This document shows, piece after piece, positions 54,601 to 64,000 of a stretch of 64,000 nucleotides of DNA. This DNA is from Porogramme epimiltina (taxonomy: Eukaryota > Basidiomycota > Agaricomycetes > Polyporales > Polyporaceae): the NCBI GenBank assembly GCA_900155495.1, contig FTLJ01000413.1, positions 1 to 64,000 of the forward strand, in the 5' to 3' direction. A program made the translations under genes and the position numbers. The notes below the pieces were generated by a model. The model was not told the origin of the DNA and searched no databases. It was given only the letters and a program-made list of their open reading frames with translations. Within the stretch, counting starts at the first letter, position 1. Each line of letters opens with the position of its first letter.

Positions 54601-55712
54601 CTGAAGCATAGTGCGATCGCTGACAGGTGCCAAGGTTGGATGGCAAGTTCTCGTCAGCCTCTATACGGCATGCGGCGTTCTCACCCCACATCAGCTTCGT
54701 ACCAGCCGAGAGCGCGACCCTGGGCGTGGTTGACAAAAGTGGGGTTTTTGAATTGTATCCGTATTAGTCCATGTTCCTGATACACCAAAGTCTTCACTCG
54801 CGTCCAGACTCGAGAATCGGTTTCAAGGGTAGGGTACTGCCTTGAGGCTGAAGCTCCGTCCCGCGGCTCATAGGACCCCCTGAAGGTACAATCAGCCTTT
54901 ATGATCGACCTCAACCAAGTCTCACTCGCCCTGCGGAACTGCACCGCGCGCTCGCTTATACTCATGGACGAGTTCGGGAAGGGGACGCTCTCGACAGGCT
55001 AATCTCTCCGATTTGTTTTCTCTCTGAGATGCTGATCCCCTTGTAGATGGCGCGGGTTTGTTCTGTGGTGTGCTCAAACACCTTTTGACACGCGGACCCG
55101 ACTGCCCCAAAGTGATTGCCACGACGCATTTCCACGACGTCTTCCACAACGACCTCCTCGATCCATACAAGTTGCCCATAACTTTTGTTCATATGCAGGT
55201 TTTGTTGGCGTTCGATTCTAACAGCGCATCTTCGAGAAGAGCAGGTAGCCTAGAAGAAGAGGACGGCCCGGCGATTGCGCCGGGAGAAAAGATCACGTAT
55301 TTATATAAGTACGTTACGCCGTTCTCGAACAGAAATCCGTCGCTGATTAGCGCGTGTCCCTGCAGAGTCGCAAATGGGTACTCCTTGCACTCACACGCGA
55401 TAACATGCGCAGAGCTCTTCGGCGTTCCGAAGCGAGTGACGTCTCGCGCGAAGTACGTCAGGTAAGCTCACGTGTTGAGATGTCGTCGATTGCGCGCTGA
55501 TTAATGCCTCCCCAAGCCAACTTCTGGCCACACATGAGATCTGCGAGTTGTTGGACGAGGATTTGACACCGGAAGAACGTCAGGAACTTGAGGATGCTGA
55601 GGGAGTCTGTCGACGCTTTCTTGCGTGCGACCTAGGGCCCGAATCCAGGGACAGGGCCCAGGCTGTTAGAGAGGTCCTGGCCGATGTTTTGGGTCGCACT
55701 GCCGACACATGA
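51613..55712 (+). CDS. MSH5: Meiotic MutS homologue MSH5
   Basis: MutS-family ATPase that pairs with MSH4 to stabilise meiotic recombination intermediates and promote crossovers; it has no mismatch-repair domain I. At least 20 short exons are needed. The N-terminus is disordered and acidic. Recognisable blocks are [20 protein letters not shown], then [20 protein letters not shown] in the lever/connector region and [40 protein letters not shown] follows after splicing of an intron with GTGAGC at 53785. The ATPase has Walker [15 protein letters not shown] across an intron, [15 protein letters not shown] reached through an 8-nt exon (54627-54634), and Walker B with [10 protein letters not shown]. 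One further intron (54998-55046) needs a GC donor. [17 protein letters not shown] then completes the ATPase. The C-terminus [16 protein letters not shown] and the stop at 55712 look intact. Confidence 0.93.
54627..54634 (+). other. MSH5: 8-nt microexon of MSH5
   Basis: Reads gtgccaag between a CAG acceptor and a GTTGG donor. Including it joins QYMAQ to [17 protein letters not shown] in frame, matching the conserved MSH5 block after the Walker A helix. Confidence 0.7.
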
Positions 55713-55813
55713 AGGAAGTGTTCTTAGCTGTACGCTATATACATGGTGATCCATCCAATTCTTGCGATCGCCTGCGTGTATGTCCCAGGGAGTCGTGTTA
55801 TACACAATGTTTA

Positions 55814-57520
55814 TTAATTCATGTTTACATCCACATCCAAGTCTCCAACCGCATCCACATCTGCATCCAAGCCGTCCTCGTCTTCACTAGAATCGGACGA
55901 ACCCGCTTCCTCCTCAGGATCGAATCCGTACGAATCCGTGTCCGAGGTCGATCTTGCGCTTTCGGAGCCTTCGTCCGCGTCATATTCATCAGAGGAATCG
56001 TCTAGAGGGAAGAGGTCGTTGAGGTCACTTCTGTACACCCCCCAAGTTGTATGTGTAATGGCGAGGCCCGGGACAGAATGCGTGCTCGGAAGGTCCGTCT
56101 CCGGCGTGTCCGGGGGAAAGAGCCTGGGGAGTGCCACAACCGTGCTGAGCGCACGATCTAGCAGGCGCACGTTCTTCCACTGGACGTCCGTCGCGAGCTT
56201 GCGGGCGGCGCGGCGCTCGATGAACTCCGCGCAGAGCGCCTCGGCCGGTGAGTTCACCCACATGTCTACGAACGCGAGCGTGGGGTGAGCGGGGAGGCGA
56301 TTTAACACCGCCAAGTCCTTCGACGGCGAGCGCGCCACAAACACGAGGTGGCGGAGCGCGGGGCACAGGTGGATGTAGTCGCAGTATGGGGCGTAGGCGT
56401 TGCTGCCTAGCTCGAGGTGGTCACGGAACTCGAGGTACTCTAGCGCGCGCCCGTGTGCCTTGAGCACCAGGCCCTGGATGCGCGTCGCCATCGGGAGAAT
56501 GAGTATACGAAGACGGGGAAGGGTCCATGAGAGGAAGCGGTCCATGTTCTCGAGCCGCGGTACGTCGTACTCCTGCGAGAGGTCGAGCTCTTCGAGTGCG
56601 GGGAGGGTGACGCTCTCGAGCGAGGAGGGGTGGTCCACGTTGATCGCGAGAACGCGGAGGCGGGTTGCGGGGGTGATGCAGCTCACCGGCATTGTAAAGT
56701 GTGGAGTTCCGCCTAAGGGCCACTGCTCGAAGCGCTGAAGCGTGTCTTTGCGGCGTTTGATAGCGTGCTCGATCCTGACTGGGAAGGGATAGAGCGCGAC
56801 GCGGCGGAGATCATCCTCCATCGCAAAAGCACTGTCGGTGAAGATGATGGTGCGGAGGGCGGTGCACTGAGAAAGGATGTGGGCGAGATCGAGTACGAAG
56901 GCGTCGCGCATCTCCGAGGTGACCGGGCAATCGACTACGATTGTTTTGACCAGGCGACCCACGGTCGGGTTGCCTCGAAGAGTGGCAGCTAGTGCGGATA
57001 CTTGTGTGAAATACCGGAAGCAGACGTCTTCATACAGGAACGTGAGCGCAACTGAGTGCCAGTGCTTGCTCACTTGCGCAAGTGCTCGCTTTGCTGCCAT
57101 CATGCGCATCCACGGGGACCTAGGGCCGCGGCTGGGTGTGGGATCGAGTAGCTCGACAGGGGGCAAGGTGAAACGGAAGATTGCGTGGAGGAGTTCCACG
57201 GGTAGCTCCTGCGTGGTCTCTCTTCGATTCGCCATCCATCTGGTGGCAGTACCCTTGCAGTGTGTCTAGAATCAAGAGGTTATTTGCTGAGTCTCAGCGA
57301 GAGTGGATATGGGCTGAATGAACACACTTACGCACAGTCGACTTATTAAAAGTTCCAGACGCTGTGAGTCCTGTTCTTGAGATTGTATTTGCTGTTGTTT
57401 CCAATTTCTTAGGGAGATCAATTCCTTAAGGATGTCTTCGAGAGGTCGCCCTTCGCGTATCAGCTCGAGGACCTCATTGTCGCTGACCTCAGCGAAGGGG
57501 GGAGAAGCCTTATTGAGCAT
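55814..57520 (-). CDS. F-box protein with N-terminal coiled coil
   Basis: A 546-residue F-box-like protein with two exons, 57332-57520 and 55814-57265. Exon 1 (ATG at 57520) encodes a helix-rich N-terminus, VLELIREGRPLEDILKELIS and RNWKQQQIQSQEQDSQRLEL, and ends at a GTAAGT donor in phase 0. Exon 2 continues with THCKGTATRWMANRRETT and the F-box QELPVELLHAIFRFTLPPVE with ALAQVSKHWHSVALTFLYED. An LRR-like body follows (ALEELDLSQEYDV, RALEYLEFRDHLELG) and then a strongly acidic, repetitive tail rich in Ser-Asp-Glu and Asp-Val-Asp pairs. Without exon 1 the protein would start at the ATG in exon 2 (473 residues). It converges on MSH5 with only about 100 bp between stops. Confidence 0.82.
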
Positions 57521-58693
57521 GGTAAGTTCGAGCGATCTATGATCCTCTGATATCTACCTATGAAGTAATCCGCCGTCAGTAAAGGTACAAGAAAACATTC
57601 GAGAGACGTACTACGGTTCTGAGAGGCGCGATGTGGTCAGAGGCAAGTGTGCACCATTCATACGGCACAGCTTTTAGCCTGCTTGTAATGCCGCATTCCT
57701 TCTGACCTTCCGCATTGGGAGCGGTCAGAAAGAGAGGCAATGAGGGGACACCTAAATCTATTGAACGTCTCACAAGGCGCAAGCACCTCAAGGTCCGTTG
57801 AACACTAGACGTCGAGGGTCCCGGAGGGTGTTGAACGCCTTCTACTCAACGGCTGTAGATTAGCGGAAGACAAATTGACCATGTATTAGACGCCCGTGCG
57901 ATGGGCCGAGACCCGAGGGCGATTTCCCACGTGCATGTCTTGTTGTCACTCGGTCGTCTGGAGCCCCACATTATACATAACCGTTACACAGAAGACGTTG
58001 TAGGCCCGTCATGCGTTAGAAGTCGTAGAGATGATGTAGACACATGGTGAGCTGAAGCTACACTCTATTTCATTCGGCTAGGTTGCTGACAATGTTTGTA
58101 GCCTCGTAACCTTGTAAATGGTTACGGTAATCTTGCAGAGATTTATTGCGAAGGAGCAGAAGAGGATGGAGCGGTGAACGAACGTGTGGCTCGATTACAC
58201 GGTCCAGTCACTAGCGAACCAGGGTTATGATGTGTGCATCCCGAACGAGGTTGGTCACTTCGTCGTTGTATTCCTGGGCTCAATCGAGGGCTATCACCCG
58301 ATGTTGAACACATGTGGCGCAGTCCTTGCCCAGTGCCCACATCCGCACTGACGCTGGTCGACACAGACAGAGTCACTCGGGCGCGCGATGGCCGAGCGCC
58401 CATGAGCGTACCACATCGGCGGACTCTTGTCCTGTTGCACTATCCCTTTTGTCTTCGTTCACTGTGGTCGCTGACACGATCGTCCACGATGTACTCTTTT
58501 TGTTCCCATTCAGGATGCATCTGCCTACCTTGTCGTGGCAGGTCCTCGCGTTTGGAGACCACGAAGTTCCCTGGATTGGTGTAGAAAAGTGAGCGAAATA
58601 CAGTCGCCCCATCATCGAACCCCACTGACTGAGACTCACGTCCCTATCTCCTACGCTGAGCTATCCCCCACAGTGCATCGCGTTTCAACTTGA
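57521..58693. other. Intergenic region upstream of the F-box gene and FunK1 copy D
   Basis: A 1.17-kb divergent gap. It holds the promoters of both genes. Frames on both strands are short and without motifs. Nothing else was recognised. Confidence 0.4.
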
Positions 58694-61398
58694 ATGGCGC
58701 CCCCCGTACCTCTTCAATGCGTCTATAATGTTCCTTTGGCTCTGGACGCTGAACCATCGAACATCGAGGATCTCGATCTTTCGGAAGGACGCGCTAATTG
58801 TCACTTCAATGATCTCGTAGGACACGTTATTGGCCCTATGCCACCGGGCCAGTTTATCAAACTCTTCCTCCCGCGCACACCTGGCGAGGTTGACAAAGTA
58901 GCGAAGAACCTGTTTCAATCCGTCCCAACTCAAGCAGAGGAAAGGTCTGGGATATACGACCCGCTCGTAAGCGCATACTTCACCGCACATGTAACTGTTC
59001 GCTAACGTTAGAGAAAATAGGCCGAAGTCCTCAACCGATTGAAGTGCTCTGACTTCGTCTTTGATGTTACTGCTAAGCGCATTGCTAATCTAGACAAGCC
59101 TGATTTCATGAAGCCCAGCATCGTCTGTTACACCCCAGAAAACCTGGCCATCGTCCGCGAGACAGAATTGTCCTCCCGCGCAGACCTCGGATACGCCGAG
59201 TTCTTCATCGAAGTCGCCCCCAGCCCCGCCTATGACGTCTTCCGGGACCCGCCTGAAGATGCCGACCGCGCCGCACGCGCCTCTCACGACTTCATGCCGT
59301 CCGCGTCAAAGGAGGAGGGCAACTTTTGGGTGGGCGAGGAGGGAAAGAAGATCAAGAACGCTTTTGGCCGGCACGTCATGTACGCTGCCGAAGTACTCAC
59401 GCGCCAGCCCCGCATCTCTCTCTTCACTGTCGCCATGTTCGGGGCGCACGTGCGGCTCATCCTTTGGGACCGCTCCGGCTGCGTTGTCACGCAGGCCTTC
59501 GACGTCCGCACGAAACCCGTGCTCCTCAACGAGTTCCTCGTGCGCCTGTGCGACCGCGAACAGGGCCCCGTGCGGCGCGGTCACGACACGTCCTTCCAGT
59601 GCGCGCTGCCCGCGGAGGAGGAGCTCTTCCGCGACGCGATCGCCGCGTACATTCGCACGCAGCTCGCGGAGGGCGAGGATGTGGAGGCGGCGCTCGCCAC
59701 GCACTACGCACCGGGGCGCGTGTACGCGGCGCACGTACTGCATAACCGCGCGGTCTCGGTCGCAAAGAACACGACGCGGCTCGTGTTCTCGCGACCAGTT
59801 GCGAATGCGACTGCGCTGAATGGCCGCGGGACCCGCGGGTACTGGGCAGTAGATCCGGCGAAGGGCAAGGTCGTATTCCTCAAGGACACCTGGAGCCGGA
59901 GCGACTTCGACGACGTGGAAGGTGACACGCTCGAGTTCCTCGAGGCGCGCGGGGTTCGTAACATCCCGTCTCTGGTCTGCCACGGGTACGTACCGCACGT
60001 CTTCAGGGAATTCGCGGCGCCGCTCTGTGGTGAGTACTTTCGTCTGTCACGCCTGCGCGTGGTACTGAACCGCCTCAGATGAAGAAGTCCAGGGCTCGCT
60101 CCTGTACAGTCTCGTACCAGGCGAACATGCGGAATCACCGCCATGGGCGTGTCTCAGTGGTGTCAAAGACCCCGACGCGTTTGCAAAATCACGACACTAC
60201 CGCCTCGTCATGGGCACCGTCGGGTATCCCTTGAGCACCGTGCGCGACACCAAAGAACTGCTACACGCAACATATGATGTCTTCACCGGTGAGCACTGCC
60301 ACGCCCTCGCCCCGCCTTCGATCGCTGACAGACGTGCACTAAAGCGATGAGAGGCGCGTTCGACAACGCGCGGTTTCTGCATAGAGACATCAGTGTACCG
60401 AACATCGTCCTCGTGCAGGAGCCGGGCTCCGACATACGCAGGGGATACCTCATCGACTGGGACGTGGCCTCCATAGCGGACAAGACGGGGGTATCCCTCA
60501 ACCCCGGACGTACCGTAAGCCCCTTTCTCTTCATCCTCTGCCCGAATGCGACTGACACACCATGCCGGGTTCGCAGGGCGCGTGGCGCTTCCTGTCGCGC
60601 CGCCTAGTCGAGAGCGACGCACCAGATGAGTTGCGGCACACGTTCGTGGACGACCAGGAGTCGCTCCTGTACGCCGTCCTCTTCTGCGCGTACATGTGGC
60701 AAAAGCACGACCAAACGCCGCGCGGGCTCGCATGGATCATATGGGACCTCTTCGACTGCGGCGCGCGCGGGCCGGACGTAGACCCGAAGACTGGTCGCGA
60801 CAGCCAGGGCCGCCCCCGCTGGGGCAAGGCGCATCTCGTGGAGTGGGGCCGGCACCTGAACGCGACGGAGTGGGGGGACAGAGCGCTGACGCGTTGGCTC
60901 AAGTGCATGTTTGACCTAATGGGGTGGGAGTACAACGAGGAGGGCACGTGGAGCTGGGAGAGGTGGCACGACACGGAAGCGATCGCGGAGTGGTGGCGGA
61001 AGTCCTTGGACGACCCGGATTGGCCGCTGGACAGGGCGAACAGGGTGGTAAACGTGCCTCGGTATGGAGAGCAGGGAGAGGATGAGAAGGACAATGATGA
61101 GAAGGACGAGGATGAAGAGGACGAGGAAGAGAAGGAAGAGGAAGAGGAGAAGGGCGGGAGTAAAAACGAGGACAAGAATAGCGAAGACGAGGGAAAGAAC
61201 GCGAAGAAGGTCGAGAAAGCGCCTGAAGTACAGGCTGGGCAGAAGCGGAAGCGCGACCCCCCTGCGACATCGCCCGAGGAAGGCGATGTGGAACTTGAAG
61301 TGGAGAAGGCCCCCGAGGAGTCGCCATCGGATCTGCACGAAAGCAAGCGGATCAAGATCGTGCATGATGCCGCCGACGCTGACGCCACTAAAGATTAG
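58694..61398 (+). CDS. FunK1 fungal-type protein kinase, copy D
   Basis: An 827-residue FunK1-family kinase, GC-richer than copies A-C. Exons are 58694-58966, 59021-60029, 60079-60288, 60345-60514 and 60577-61398, with the same intron phases; exon 4 is 170 nt as in copies A and B. Family blocks are CVYNVPLALDAEPSN, VIGPMPPGQFIKLF, FMKPSIVCYTPEN, GRGTRGYWAVDPAKGKVVFL and KDTW. The catalytic loop is HRDISVPNIVLV, with Pro where the other copies have Gly, and the DFG-equivalent is YLIDWDVA. The C-lobe contains FVDDQESLLYAVLFCAYMW. The tail is a long run of Glu, Asp and Lys (61070-61220) followed by a basic patch QKRKRDPPATSPEE and DLHESKRIKIVHDAA. A decayed copy of this tail and its 3' UTR lies at 24753-25045. 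It converges on the CE16 gene with 128 bp between stops. Confidence 0.92.
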
Positions 61399-61526
61399 GA
61401 CGCTGTTTCCCTCGCCGTTGGCATTTCTCGTTGGCATTTCGCTGCATCCGTTCGGACTCATTCTCTCGGTACTACCTCTCGTTCATAGAAGCAATCTGGA
61501 CATTTGTAGGTGTAATACACGTAGGT

Positions 61527-62852
61527 TTACTCGACAGAAGCTTGTTCCAGCTCAGCTCTGATCGCGTCTGCAAGAAGCCGGTGGACGTGCTCGGTGATAT
61601 GGTCGGTGTCTGCAGTGGCAGGCGTGAGCGGCTCTGAATTAACATTGACGGACAGCGGCTGGCACATACTATACCAGAAGAACCCAGGGTCTGTACACTC
61701 GCAGTAGCCCGTCGTGTTCGTAAACCCGAATCGCGCCGCGTCGTCGAGCACGCTCACGAACCACGCGTTCGCGTCGAACGCGAGCACGGTGACGTCCGGG
61801 TGTGCCTCGGCGAACGCAGTCACGCGGGCCGCGAGCGCGGTGTTATACGCTGTAATGTGCTGTGCGTACGTTGCGCGCGCGTCGGGCGTGGTGGTAAGGG
61901 CGCCCGGGGAGCGGTCGAGTGTGGGCACGTTGATAAAGAGGTACGTTCCGCGGAGGGCGTGATCGTATGCCGTTTGCTATGGGCGGGGAGTAAGTGTGAG
62001 CACGAGGGACATGGGGGAGGGCACGCACAACAGCGCCGAAGAGGGCGTCCATCTCGGCCTGCCAGAATGTGAGCAGGTCGAGCGTAGTGTTGTGCTGGGT
62101 GTCACTGGTGTCGTTGATGCCAATGAACCAAGCGACGAGGGTCTCGGCCGATGGGTGCGGGACGACTTGTGAGGCGTAGGTGGCCCATTGCTGGACTTGG
62201 TCGACGAGGTCGACGGTGAAGTTGCGGTGCAAGGGGAGTCTGCGGCAGCGACAACTGAGCTTCTAAATACCTGGAGAAGATAGGGAGAGGTACAAACAGG
62301 TCTTTGCTTATGTCTGCACCCGCGAAAGCAAAATCCCACAACTGATGCGGAGAGCACTGGGACGGTTTCCCCGAGAAGCAGCCAGTGAGGAACTCGATCT
62401 ACGCGACTGGTCAATGCGCAGGTCCCCCCAGGAGCGCGGTATGAGCATATCTTACCCAGTTTGAGCCATCAGAACTCGTCTGGAGTACGAGCATAATGTG
62501 TAAGTATATTGCATTGCCACTACCGGAAAGGTACACGTACATTCTTAGGAATGATCTCATTATCCAGAAGCTGTTGCGGGGTGAAGGAGAAATCAAAAGC
62601 GTCCCCTATAAAGCTGCATGACGCATAAGCCTTGGATTTGACGACATGGATAAGTGAATGAATGGCCCACGTGAAGTTAGCATGCCCTTCAGTACCTTGT
62701 ACGAACGTGTACGAGTCTCCAAAGGCATAAACATATTTGGTTGTCGACCAGTTGAATTTAGAGCCTGTGTTCGAGGGTGACGCAGCACTGGAGATGGCGA
62801 GGCTGAAACCTAAAGCAAGTGCTGAGGTCAGGATAGTCCATGGAGGTGCCAT
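61527..62852 (-). CDS. CE16 acetylesterase (SGNH/GDSL family), copy 1
   Basis: Secreted carbohydrate esterase family 16-type enzyme that removes acetyl groups from hemicellulose oligosaccharides. The ATG at 62852 starts a signal peptide (MAPPWTILTSALALGFSLAI, then SSAASPSN). Block I is YVYAFGDSYTFVQG with the nucleophile Ser. Splicing then gives TSSDGSNWIEFLTGCFSGKP and SQCSPHQLWDFAFAGADISK. Block III is WFIGINDTSDTQHNTTLDLL with the GxND motif. The catalytic Asp/His block is TADTDHITEHVHRLLADAI near the end. Six or so exons are needed, with an intron between FFWY and the PLTPAT block. A second, window-truncated copy lies directly upstream at 63620 onwards, same strand. It converges on FunK1 copy D. 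Confidence 0.88.
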
Positions 62853-63619
62853 CGGGGGAGTGAGTAAGGGTCCAGAGGACGGAAAGGTGCCGATGGAGTG
62901 TCTCAAATAGACATGGTCCTAGGGTTCAGGGTAAAAGTCTCTAGAGTGTAAGCAACAAATATATACTCATCATCAGAATTCCTGCAGTCAGACAGTACAA
63001 TACAAGGGCTTACTCAGTGATGCAGCGCACGGTAGCCGCTCATCTGCGCAGCCTAATGCATCGCCGGACATTGCGGGTGTCCATGTTCGGTGATACATAG
63101 TAGGGAGCTGTAATTATTAGTGAAAACGCGCATCTGTAGCAAAAGCGCGCACTACGAAGATGTATGAATCGGACAACAAGCAACAAGGAGAGGAGATCTG
63201 TAGTAGCGCAAAGTCACACTATATGCTACGGCAGCGCGGGGTCTGGACCTTCGCCTGCGCACCAAGCCGATGGTCCAACATGCCAGTAATCAGTGACGGT
63301 TGGTATGCCTTCAAGGGGGAGCACGCACCTTCATGGGGACTGTACGAGGGTCTTCTTGCTCTGGGCATCGGCTTGATCATACATAGGGTCGCCGGGTACA
63401 CAGAAATTGTGACCGAGTCGAGGCTTGGCACGTGCATGCTAAAGCCTAGGAAACGGTTGGGTGGGCCTAGAGTTGCGGCCTGAGCTAAAGAACCGCGTGT
63501 GCCGCGACAGGAACGCCTTGCTGCTCCCCTGATCTTGCTGCTAGGACCCATTCTCTTGATACTGTATCACGTTAATAGAAGGAATCTGTGCATTTGTATA
63601 CGTAATACACGTAGGTCAA
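62853..63619. other. Intergenic region between tandem CE16 copies
   Basis: The region holds the promoter of copy 1 and the 3' flank of copy 2. The last 80 bp (about 63540-63620) resemble the 3' flank of copy 1 (about 61455-61530), so the duplication reached past the gene. No other gene was recognised; a plus-strand frame at 63160-63483 has no motif. Confidence 0.5.
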
Positions 63620-64000
63620 CTAGACCGAGGCTCGTTCCAGCTCGACTCTGATCGCGTCTGCAAGAAGCCGATGAACGTGCTCGGTGATATGGCCAGTGTC
63701 TGCGGTGACATACGTGAGTGGTCATGAATAGAGAGCAGCAGACGGCGAGATGCACTTACTATACCAAAAATACCCAGGGTCCGTACACTCGCAGTAACTC
63801 GTCGTGTTTGTGAACCCAAAGCGCGCTGCGTCGTCGAGCACGCGTCCGAACCACGTGTTCGCATCGAACGTGAGCACAGTGACGTCCGGGTATGCCGCGG
63901 CGAACGCAGCCGCGTGGCTGGCGAGCGCGGTATTATACGCTGCGATGTGCTGTGCGTACGTCGCGCGCGCGTCGGGGGTGGCGGCGAGCGCGCCCGGAGA
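63620..64000 (-). CDS. CE16 acetylesterase, copy 2 (3' part only)
   Basis: The C-terminal part of a tandem paralogue of the previous gene; the 5' part lies outside the window. The stop is at 63620. Readable blocks are PGALAATPDARATYAQHIAA, YNTALASHAAAFAAAYPDV, TVLTFDANTWFGRVLDDAAR and GFTNTTSYCECTDPGYFWY, then an intron and the last exon ending IRVELERASV. Compared with copy 1 the protein is about 80 percent identical here, with no frameshift or premature stop. The visible part therefore looks functional. Confidence 0.82.

Overview
This window is nuclear DNA from a filamentous basidiomycete, most likely an Agaricomycete and probably a wood-decay polypore (order inferred, not proven). Genes carry many 45-70 bp GT-AG introns with CTNAC/CTGAC-like branch sites, and GC content is high. 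Four genes belong to the fungal FunK1 kinase family, which is expanded in Agaricomycetes. There are secreted GH16 and CE16 carbohydrate enzymes, several F-box/LRR proteins, and a TRI5-type terpene synthase. No rRNA, tRNA, CRISPR array or intact transposon was recognised. All exon models were read by eye.

Layout, left to right. 0.9-7.5 kb: a GPI-type GH16 glucanase (-), an F-box protein (-) and mitochondrial ribosomal protein uL5m (+). 8.9-12.2 kb: a four-exon F-box gene (+) flanked by degenerate direct repeats, then a TRI5-like sesquiterpene synthase (-) whose metal-binding motif runs through a 6-nt exon. 13.1-19.6 kb: a KOW/Spt5-like fragment (-), then a divergent pair made of an S9 dipeptidyl peptidase (-) and proteasome ATPase RPT5 (+). 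20.4-21 kb: a small secreted protein. 21.7-31.7 kb: three FunK1 kinase genes plus a chimeric FunK1 relic. 33.5-46.7 kb: VAP/Scs2 (-), a Gad8/Ypk1-type AGC kinase (-), a trypsin-fold protease family gene with an in-frame TGA (-), a G-patch protein (-) divergent from a SIKE/FGFR1OP2-type coiled-coil protein (+), and a large F-box protein (-). 48-55.7 kb: a PQ-loop vacuolar transporter (-) divergent from prohibitin-2 (+), then meiotic MSH5 (+). 55.8-64 kb: an F-box protein (-), the fourth FunK1 gene (+), and tandem CE16 acetylesterases (-), the last cut by the window edge.

Much of the window is core housekeeping: proteasome, mitochondrial translation and inner membrane, ER contact sites, TORC2-type signalling and meiotic recombination. 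The accessory part is the FunK1 array with its relic, the F-box genes, the CE16 tandem pair and the terpene synthase. No tailoring enzymes lie beside the terpene synthase, so it does not look like part of a classical biosynthetic cluster. The strongest unusual signals are the FunK1 array with its head/tail chimeric relic, the protease family with a coiled-coil insertion and a premature stop, and the concentration of microexons and GC-AG introns.
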